A stretch of DNA of 64,000 nt from Candidatus Gastranaerophilales bacterium. GTDB lineage: Bacteria; Cyanobacteriota; Vampirovibrionia; Gastranaerophilales; Gastranaerophilaceae. Numbering within the stretch: position 1 is the first letter of the stretch; each line of letters opens with the position of its first letter. Below are positions 49,687 to 57,500 of the stretch, in pieces. Below the pieces are notes generated by a model, which saw only the letters and a list, made by a program, of their open reading frames with translations, was not told where the DNA came from and did not search any database. Both the position numbers and the translations under genes were made by a program. The DNA lies in NCBI GenBank assembly GCA_944323995.1, contig CALUUN010000002.1:124001-188000 (forward strand), in the 5' to 3' direction.

Positions 49687-49712
49687 AAAGCGGTCTTAAA
49701 AGACCGCTTTTT
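49685..49712 (-). terminator. Intrinsic terminator of the transporter gene
   Basis: The 13-bp stem AAAAAGCGGTCTT/AAGACCGCTTTTT lies just past the stop of the leftward MFS gene. Confidence 0.88.
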
Positions 49713-49721
49713 AATTTAGAC

Positions 49722-51122
49722 TTATGCTTTTTTCTTTTTATATTCATCAATTGCGAGGATAGTACATATAATCAAACATATAATTCCTGACACGAGCCAG
49801 AAATATATGGCGCCGTCCCAATTTTCCCGCCCGTTTGAGCCGAGCTTGTCAACCAGAAAACCCGTACCCGTAGCGGATAAAAACGCACCGATATAACCGA
49901 AAGTTCCGGTAAAGCCGGAGGCTGCGGAGGCAACTTTTTTGGAACTGCTTTCAACGGCACACAGACCGCCAATCATCATTTGAGGGCCGTACGTAAATGC
50001 ACCCATAAGCCCGATTATAACGTAATTTAGTGAATTAATCGTGTTGAACTTCAAGGCGATAATAGTCAGAATTACCCCGATTAGATATATCAAATTCACC
50101 GGCGCTCTTTTGCCTTTAAACAATTTATCTGAAATCAAACCCGCGCAAACAGTGCCGCAAATTCCGACGAGCGGAAGTGACGCAATCATGTTTGTAGCTT
50201 CTCCAAGTTCAATATTTTTGGCGTTTTTCAGATACATAATCATCCAGTCCTCAGCGCCGAATCTTATGATGTAAACAAACACGTAAGCAATTGCCAGAAG
50301 CCAGATTGTCTTGTTGCAAAGAACGTATTTTTTAAAAATTTGGACATAAGTCATGTTATCTTCCGCATTTTTTTCACCGGAAGATTTAACCTTAACCGGC
50401 TCATTTCTGTACTCTTCAACATCCGGAAGCCCTAAAGACTGAGGTCTGTCAGAGAGTCTTTCAAACAGCCACAGAGCCGTGATAACCGCAAGAAATCCCG
50501 GAACCAGAAATGCCGCACGCCATCCGAAATGTGCAGCGATATGTCCTGCCAGAATAAAACTCAAAAAAGTACCTGTCTGGTGCGAACAAGACCACAAAGA
50601 CCACTTTGTACCGCGTTCGGAATTAGAATACCAGTAGGTCAAACTTTTTGCAACAGCGGGAAATCCTGCCGACTGAAACCAGCCGCTTACACCCCACAAA
50701 AAAGCAAGCACCCACAGCAGAACCATAGCGGTCATTTTGGTGCTTAACCCCAAAAAGCCCACAATATCCGGCGCAAGTGCGAACAAAATATTTGCAACTG
50801 CAGTCATTAAAAGAGCGGTCGGGAAAAATTTTCTTACATCAGACCCGTCTGCCAGAACTCCGTTGACGAATTTTCCTATACCGTAAGTCAGATACAAAGA
50901 ACTGCCCAAAAGTCCGAGTTCGGTTGCTGAATATCCGAATTCATCCATAATTCCCGGCAAAGCAACCGCAATATTTTTCTTACACAAATAAAAAACCGTG
51001 TATCCGATAAAACATGCATAAAAAATTCTGAGCCGCCAGTGCGAATACATTGACTTTACTTCGGCCTCATCCGCAATAACTGGTTTTGCGGGAGGTTCTT
51101 TAAAAAATTCTTTTAATCCCAT
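49722..51122 (-). CDS. Organophosphate:phosphate antiporter (OPA/MFS family)
   Basis: 466 residues, twelve helices. The N-terminal block RIFYACFIGYTVFYLCKKNI and ALPGIMDEFGYSATELGLLG match the GlpT/UhpT/UhpC family, as does the central WFQSAGFPAVAKSLTYWYS. Members exchange inorganic phosphate for glycerol-3-phosphate or hexose-6-phosphate; UhpC-type members act as sensors. The substrate cannot be fixed here. It starts 1 bp after the exonuclease gene, so the two are cotranscribed. Confidence 0.9.
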   Translation of the reverse strand: MGLKEFFKEPPAKPVIADEAEVKSMYSHWRLRIFYACFIGYTVFYLCKKNIAVALPGIMDEFGYSATELGLLGSSLYLTYGIGKFVNGVLADGSDVRKFFPTALLMTAVANILFALAPDIVGFLGLSTKMTAMVLLWVLAFLWGVSGWFQSAGFPAVAKSLTYWYSNSERGTKWSLWSCSHQTGTFLSFILAGHIAAHFGWRAAFLVPGFLAVITALWLFERLSDRPQSLGLPDVEEYRNEPVKVKSSGEKNAEDNMTYVQIFKKYVLCNKTIWLLAIAYVFVYIIRFGAEDWMIMYLKNAKNIELGEATNMIASLPLVGICGTVCAGLISDKLFKGKRAPVNLIYLIGVILTIIALKFNTINSLNYVIIGLMGAFTYGPQMMIGGLCAVESSSKKVASAASGFTGTFGYIGAFLSATGTGFLVDKLGSNGRENWDGAIYFWLVSGIICLIICTILAIDEYKKKKA

Positions 51123-51123
51123 A

Positions 51124-52038
51124 CTACTTATTCCTTATAATTTGTATATTTCTGGTTTCCGTCAATTCCTGACGGGCATTTTTTATAATGTCGCGTTTTT
51201 CTTCATCAATACCGTGCCCGCAGACAAGCCGGTCAATAAATCCGGTATTCAGCTTGACCGCTTTTTCAAAAGCGCCGAGTTCATCAAGCACATCCTTGAT
51301 TTCCGCAAGATCGTAGCCGAATGTCTGTTTTGAATTGTAGGTTAAAATATCACCTGTCGGGGAAGTTATAGGCACTCCGCCCTGTTCAAAATACAATTTA
51401 AAAACTGATTTCAAATCCTGCAGTTCGGATTGCAGAGTATTTACCGTTTGTTGTATTCTCAAAAATCTTTCAAAAAGATATTCGACATTATCAAGCTGTT
51501 TAACTTCCCAATCATACTTTTGCAAATACAATTTTTTCAATTTCGGATAAGCAAGCGCGAGCCCCATAGTATCAGCCATTGCTCTGTGGTGATTGGACAA
51601 ATCCACATTAAACTTTTGAGTCAATGCCTCAAGCCCGTGAGATTCAAGTTCCGGATAAACCTCTTTAAACATCTGTTGTGTATCAACTCTCGGATTGGTT
51701 AGTTCTTTTCCGCAAACTCTCAGACTTGCTTCATTCAAAAACATATAATCAAAGATTGCATTGTGCGCCACAATGGGGTAATCGCCGATAAATTCAAGGA
51801 TTTTCGGCATAACTTCTTCTTCAGACGGGGCATCTTCAACCATTTCGGGCGTAATCCCGTGGATTGCCATGCTTGATTTTCTGATGTGCTGGTGAGGGTT
51901 AATAAGAGTTTGGAATTCATCTTTAATCTTGCCGTTTTCAAGTCTTACGGCAGCAAATTCCACCATCTTCTCCCTTGTATAATCAAGTCCGGTAGTTTCG
52001 GTATCCAGAACTATTTCAATTATTTTTTTTCTTGGCAT
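51124..52038 (-). CDS. DnaQ-type 3'-5' exonuclease with C-terminal extension
   Basis: 304 residues from ATG 52038. The exonuclease domain (about 1-165) has EIVLDTETTGLD (ExoI, DxE), VAHNAIFDYMFL (ExoII) and NHHRAMADTMGLA (ExoIII, HxxxxD). This is the Pol III epsilon family. The C-terminal 140 residues are helical coiled coil (FLRIQQTVNTLQSELQDLKS) plus a small domain, unlike epsilon's short tail. It may be a proofreading subunit or an RNase T/DEDD exonuclease for repair. Cotranscribed with the OPA transporter. Confidence 0.85.
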   Translation of the reverse strand: MPRKKIIEIVLDTETTGLDYTREKMVEFAAVRLENGKIKDEFQTLINPHQHIRKSSMAIHGITPEMVEDAPSEEEVMPKILEFIGDYPIVAHNAIFDYMFLNEASLRVCGKELTNPRVDTQQMFKEVYPELESHGLEALTQKFNVDLSNHHRAMADTMGLALAYPKLKKLYLQKYDWEVKQLDNVEYLFERFLRIQQTVNTLQSELQDLKSVFKLYFEQGGVPITSPTGDILTYNSKQTFGYDLAEIKDVLDELGAFEKAVKLNTGFIDRLVCGHGIDEEKRDIIKNARQELTETRNIQIIRNK

Positions 52039-52128
52039 TTTGTTATCCTGTTGCAATCTATTAAGATAATAGCACAAAAAAAAAATCTGTGATAGAATAG
52101 CGCATGTAAAAAGTGAAAAGGAGAAGTT

Positions 52129-52452
52129 ATGTCAAACGCAATAGAAATCAATGACGCTTCATTTGAGCAGGAAGTATTAAACTCCGAAAAACCTGTTGTA
52201 GTAGACTTTTGGGCACCGTGGTGCGGCCCTTGCAGAAAACTCGGCCCAATTTTGGACGAAGTTTCACAGGAACTCGGCGACAGAGTTAAAGTTGTAAAAG
52301 TTAACACTGACGAAAACTTAAAAACCGCGCAGGATTATTCAATCAGCGGACTTCCGAGCCTTCTGGTATTCAAAGGCGGCAAAGCGGTTGAAAGACTTGT
52401 CGGTTTAATGCCAAAATCAACAATACTTTCAAACGTCGAAAAACATTTGTAA
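52129..52452 (+). CDS. trxA: Thioredoxin
   Basis: 107 residues. The active site FWAPWCGPCRKLGP (C32, C35) is followed by the conserved cis-Pro loop ISGLPSLLVFKGGK. Standard single-domain cytosolic thioredoxin. AAAAGGAGA is 6 nt before ATG 52129, and TAGAAT lies upstream. Divergent from the DnaQ-type gene, with a strong terminator after it. Confidence 0.96.
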   Translation: MSNAIEINDASFEQEVLNSEKPVVVDFWAPWCGPCRKLGPILDEVSQELGDRVKVVKVNTDENLKTAQDYSISGLPSLLVFKGGKAVERLVGLMPKSTILSNVEKHL

Positions 52453-52477
52453 AAGCAGTGAGCAATCACTGCTTTTT
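52451..52477. terminator. Intrinsic terminator of trxA, overlapping the convergent gene's end
   Basis: Stem AAAAGCAGTGA/TCACTGCTTTT; its right arm contains the stop codon of the convergent membrane-protein gene. Confidence 0.85.
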
Positions 52478-53566
52478 ATTATTCAATAATCCGGCAAAAG
52501 CAAGTGCCGTAAAATTCATATAAGGCATTAAAAAGTACTGCTCGGACACCGCCTGCACAAGACTTACAATAATAAGTATCAAAAGCGGCAGATTTTTTTT
52601 GAGATAAGTTTTTCTGATTAAAAGCGCAAACCCTGTTATAAATAATAAAAAAGCTATCACTCCGTAACGTATAAACAAAATTCCGTATAAGTTAGCCATA
52701 ATCTGCATATCGCACCGGATGCGAAAAAGGCTGCCGAAAAGCGTAACCGGATATTCCGTCATGCAGAAACACACGTTGCGAAGCCTGTACGACATAAATT
52801 CATCCAGCGAAAGCGCAAAAGGTATTCCGAGGCAATAGAGCTTTGCAGCAATAAACGAAAGCACCGGACACAAAACAAGCATTGAATTTGCAAGAATAAA
52901 GTATATTTTTAACCGGTTTTTAAGCAGAAATTTTGTAAGGTTTACAAGTATAACCAACAGAACCAGCAAGATTGCACTTGTGCGCGAATTTGCAAAAAAA
53001 GTAACAAGACAAAATGCCGCGAACAAAAACAGATTATCCTTTGCGCCGAAATCTTTCCACCTCAAATAAACCAGCGCCATACAAACCTGCAAAATATACG
53101 CAGAAAAAATATTCGGATCCATAAAACCGAAAGAATAACGGTCAAGCCATCCTAACCTTGCAAAAACAATATTCGGACAAACCCCCGCCGCCGTCAGGCT
53201 CAATATTATGACAAGCGCCGCTGAATTAAATACCAGAACCGTTTTCGTTATATCTTTAAAACTTATCGGCGGCACCGCAAGTAAAATCAACCAGCAATAA
53301 AAAAACTCCGCCCTGTGCGTATGCTCTGCCGAAACCCACACTAAAACGGTAATCACAATGTGCAAAATAGCTTTTTTAAACGAATAGGTTCCGTATAAAA
53401 AGATGTTAGATACCATACAAACGACAAATAACATCCCAAATAACAAAGAATTAATCTTAAAGTCAAAGGCAGTCCAATAAGACAACCCCATCATCCCGAT
53501 AACCGTATACAACGGAATGAATAAATAATACGGATTTGCCTTTTTTAAACTGCCTGACTCAAACAT
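52466..53566 (-). CDS. Wzy_C/O-antigen-ligase-like membrane protein, candidate pilin glycosyltransferase
   Basis: 366 residues from ATG 53566; a GTG at 53581 is also possible and would overlap the prepilin stop. Ten or more hydrophobic helices. The central DRYSFGFMDPNIFSAYILQV and TFFANSRTSAILLVL match the Wzy_C fold of oligosaccharide polymerases and ligases. It directly follows the prepilin gene (5-bp gap or 10-bp overlap). TfpO/PilO-type enzymes of this fold glycosylate pilins and lie next to them, so a pilin O-oligosaccharyltransferase is a reasonable hypothesis; a polysaccharide polymerase is the alternative. Confidence 0.7.
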   Translation of the reverse strand: MFESGSLKKANPYYLFIPLYTVIGMMGLSYWTAFDFKINSLLFGMLFVVCMVSNIFLYGTYSFKKAILHIVITVLVWVSAEHTHRAEFFYCWLILLAVPPISFKDITKTVLVFNSAALVIILSLTAAGVCPNIVFARLGWLDRYSFGFMDPNIFSAYILQVCMALVYLRWKDFGAKDNLFLFAAFCLVTFFANSRTSAILLVLLVILVNLTKFLLKNRLKIYFILANSMLVLCPVLSFIAAKLYCLGIPFALSLDEFMSYRLRNVCFCMTEYPVTLFGSLFRIRCDMQIMANLYGILFIRYGVIAFLLFITGFALLIRKTYLKKNLPLLILIIVSLVQAVSEQYFLMPYMNFTALAFAGLLNNKKQ

Positions 53567-53571
53567 ATTGC

Positions 53572-54410
53572 TTAATCGCACTTATTAGGATTATTATTCG
53601 GATTATCAGGGTCGTACACACCATCAACATATACACAACTACATTGAGAATCAGCGCAAACAGAGCATGAAGTCCCGTCCCATTTCATTTCGTGCGGCTG
53701 CGGAGGATTAAGTGCCCAGCACTCCTCTGCAGTTAAACATCCGCCGGGGTTTTCAATACTGCATTCGCCTTTATCCGCGGCAGCTAACTCACTGCTCACA
53801 TCCGCAACTTTTGTGCCGTCACCGCTCACTCTGAATTTGCGCAAATCCTTTTGCACGGTATTCGGGTTTGAAGTGTTATTCACGTCAACAACTATATCAA
53901 TTATTGAAGTATTTTCATTTGCAATCAACCCATAGACAGCTCCGTCACCCGTCATAAACGCATACTTTACATCAGTCCATTTAAAAGGCGAAAGCTGATC
54001 ACTGTCAGTAATCGCATAATTTTCGGGCAAAGTGTCCAAATCCAGACCGCCTGCCGAATCCGTCAAAATCTTAAATGCCGTTTTATGTTCAACGGAAACA
54101 CAATTTTCATCATCAAAATTGTTACAATTCGTAATCAGCGGAAGATCCGCAATTCTCAAACTGCCGCCCTGATTTGCAAGCATGAGCCTGTAACCGTTAA
54201 CAAGCACCGCAGCAGCTTTTTTAGCTTGAGTTTCAAGCCTTCTGTCAGTAATATTGCTGAACAAAGTCGGAAGCGAAATTGCGGCGACAATACCCACAAT
54301 CGCAAGTGTAATCAAGAGTTCAGCCAGGGTAAAACCGGTTAAATTAAAGCCTTGAGGAAGCGACCCCCCCCCGAGGGGTGTAAACCCGCACTATGACTGC
54401 ATTTCGACAT
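53572..54410 (-). CDS. Prepilin-like gene, out of frame here at a G9 tract (probably phase-variable)
   Basis: AAAGGAG lies 8 nt before ATG 54410, which begins MSKCSHSAGLHPSGGG. The run of nine G (54364-54372) puts the frame one base off and translation stops after 23 codons. With ten G the frame continues SLPQGFNLTG and then FTLAELLITLAIVG, a prepilin signal with cleavage after Gly, and runs to 53572 (279 residues; heads with many Cys, ending NPNNNPNKCD). The span is 839 bp, one short of a multiple of three. This suggests on/off switching by slippage; an assembly error in the homopolymer is the main alternative. Confidence 0.78.
54364..54372 (-). repeat. G9 homopolymer tract (C9 on + strand)
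   Basis: Nine C on the plus strand, 13 codons after the start of the prepilin gene. Ten would be in frame. Confidence 0.85.
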
Positions 54411-54564
54411 TTTTGTTTCTCCTTTTCTTTTGTCAATCTACCGGATTTTATAATAACATCCCGAATTTAAAATTTCAAACTTGTTACAATACGTAACAAA
54501 CCCTTCAAAACCTTAAAGTTTACGCATATTTTTACCGATATTCAAATTAAAGGAAAGGGTACAC

Positions 54565-57500
54565 ATGGTTCTTAAGATATCAGAATTAAGACAGAAATAC
54601 GGTCTTACTCCGTCTTTTGAAACAGAAGACGAAGCACTTGCATATCATGACGAACAACAGGCTGCCTATGAGGAACGTGTCAACGCAAAAGTTGAAGAAC
54701 TCAAGGCAATGTACAATTCCGACAAAACAAAATACGAAAAATTCAAAAACTTTACCGAAGAAGAATGGATAAGCTACGCAAAAGTCTGCTTAAAAGAAAA
54801 CACGGCAAGACAAACAAAATATGATTATTACGGTTTACCATCAATAGATAAAAACCCTGAAAACGCTCAGTGGGCTGAATTTACCTATGAAGAAATTCTT
54901 CAGATGGAATCAACCGGTGTACTAATTCCTGATGAAGTGCTTGCATGGGCTCACTCCATGCAGGATAGTGATGTGACTGCTTATGAAATAAACGAAGACC
55001 CGAACGCCGCTGAAGAAACCGAAGAAACCGGCGAAAACTCGGAAAATTCCGAACTGGAAAAAATGCAGAAAAAAACTCTGACTTTGAGCAACAAATCTGA
55101 ACAAAACGAAGCTCAAATGACGCAGAAGTTTACCGAGTTTGAAGAAATCGCAAAAAAAGCCGAACAGGTCAAACGGGAACAGGAAACCACCAAAAAAGAT
55201 TCTTTGAAACAAATTGAAGATCTTACAAAAGAGTGGGAAGAAATTTCAACCAAAGTTAAAAACGGTCAAAAATTAACCGATGCCGAACAAAACCGTTACA
55301 AAGAATTAGGTTCAATGCTCAACGGCAAAGACGGCGAACTTATGACCGATCTTCAGGCATCAACAGACGATTTGCAGGACTTAATCAATTCAATGGACGG
55401 CTTGAGCGAACAGATTAAAGAAGGCGTCCGCCTCGGTGATGAAACAATCGACATGGCAGAACAGCTTGCAAATTACGAAAAAGGCTACAGCACCAAAAAC
55501 GTAGACCCTGAAATTACCGCAAACGTAACCACCGGCGATATTAAATCTATACTTGACGGCGCAAAAGGCCAGGATATCGCAAAAGAAGCACTCAACAACG
55601 GCAACAACTTAATAGAATTTTCAAATACCTTAAGCAACCAGTTAATGATGAACCAGTACGCATCATTGTACGACTTTGCGGAAATTTTCACGCAAACTTC
55701 AAACGAAACAATAGGAAACACAAAAGAAGTTCTCGGCGACGACTTCAACAAAACCACCGAAGAACTCAACGAACAGGTTGACGCTCTGCCCGACATGAAC
55801 AATGCGGAAAAAGACAAGCTCAATCTGGAACAAAAAGGTGTAGGATTAATCGGTCAGGCTTTGTACTTTGCAGGCAAAAGTTCGGCAGAAAGCCTTCATT
55901 CCGTTGTATCCATGGCAGAACTCGGAATTATGCAAAAACAGAGCGAAAAGGAACAGGAACAGAGCCAGAACCTTACAGACAGAGTTGTAAGCGAAATGGC
56001 TTCAAAACAGGAAGAAGCAGACAGATTAACCGAAAAGAAAGAAAAAGCTGAAGAGAAAAAACAGGCAAGCAATGACATTCAAAAATCCGTCACCAGCATT
56101 GAAGATGCCGAAGAACTAAAAAACGCCTCCGAAGAAAACGATTCTGACGAAGAATTTACCGAAAAAGACCAGCAGACACTTAACAGATTGAACAACGAAC
56201 TTCAAACTATCGGAAACTTCAGCCAGCAAAAATTGTATCAATCTTTGTCAAAAATTGACGGTCTTGAACAGCTTTTACAAACCAAACCGCTTGACGGCGC
56301 AAATGCTGTAAATTACGGCGAAATCGCAGAACAGACAGGTCTTGAACTTATGTCTAAAACTCCGCCGATTTACTTCTTCATGTATATCTTCATGATAGGT
56401 GCAATGGCTTATGCAAGCGGCGCAGGCGCACAAAAATTAGGCAAAGTAAACAACGAAGTTTTTGAAGAAACCGGCAATATAACAACCACCGGAAAATCTT
56501 CAGTAGGCCAGAACCAGATTTCAATTCAGGATACAACAAAAGTTGAAGCAATCAATATAGTATCCGCAGGCCAGGGCGAAAATAATTCCGCCAAGAACGG
56601 CAACAATGAAGCTACAGAAAACGCTAAAAATAATTCCGAAGTAAATAAATCCGACGACAGCGCCGAAACAAATTCAATTGAACAAAATACCACACAAGAA
56701 AATATTCAAACAGTCGAAGAAAACAAAGATGCGCAGGACACTTTAACTGTCGGCACAAGCAAAGAAGAAGCCGAAATTGTTAACGAAACAACAAAAGAAG
56801 CCGCAAAAGATGAAACACCTGAAAACGGTACAACAACAGGTGCTGCAGCTCCTGCTGCCGTTAACAAAAACACCGGTAAAGAAAAAGCAGACAAAGAAGA
56901 AGAAATGTCAACCGACGATGCGGAAAAAAATGTTGACAGTCTGCAAAGCAAAACCGAAGAAGAAAACGAAGATTCTTTAGAGAAAAAAGCAGAAGGCAAA
57001 AAAACAGAACAACAGCTTGAAAAAGAAATGAAAGCTGTTAAGAAAAACATTGAAAAAGACCAGAAAGAAATGGAAAAAATCGCTAAAGAATCCCAGAAAA
57101 TTATTCAGGAAAAACAACAGCTTGCGGAAGAATTTGAAGTATTAAACGCACAGAACGCCGAAATTATAGCCCGTCAGGAATCTTCACAAAATGCAGCTCC
57201 TGCACCGGCTCAAGGTGCTCAGCAGGGCGGTTTGCTCTCCGGAAGCGTTCAGCAAAATGACATGGCGGTTTCAGGCGATGATACTTCAACCCTTGAAACT
57301 AACCAGTCAAGAATTGTAACCATTTCTTCCAGATTTACCGCTCTTGATAAAAAATTAAACGTAAATCAAACCAAAGTAAGAAGCCTCGGTTCAACAACAA
57401 GAAAACGTAACAAAACATTTGAAAAACTCGCAAGAGAAAAAGAAAAAATTGTTAAAGAACACCAGAAAGCAGAACAGAAAAAACAGGCTACGGTTCAAAA

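Noticed and set aside
54922..55212. Long minus-strand frames inside the giant coiled-coil gene
   Set aside because: They are opposite-strand shadows of Glu/Lys-rich codons; Phe/Leu-rich products without ribosome sites.
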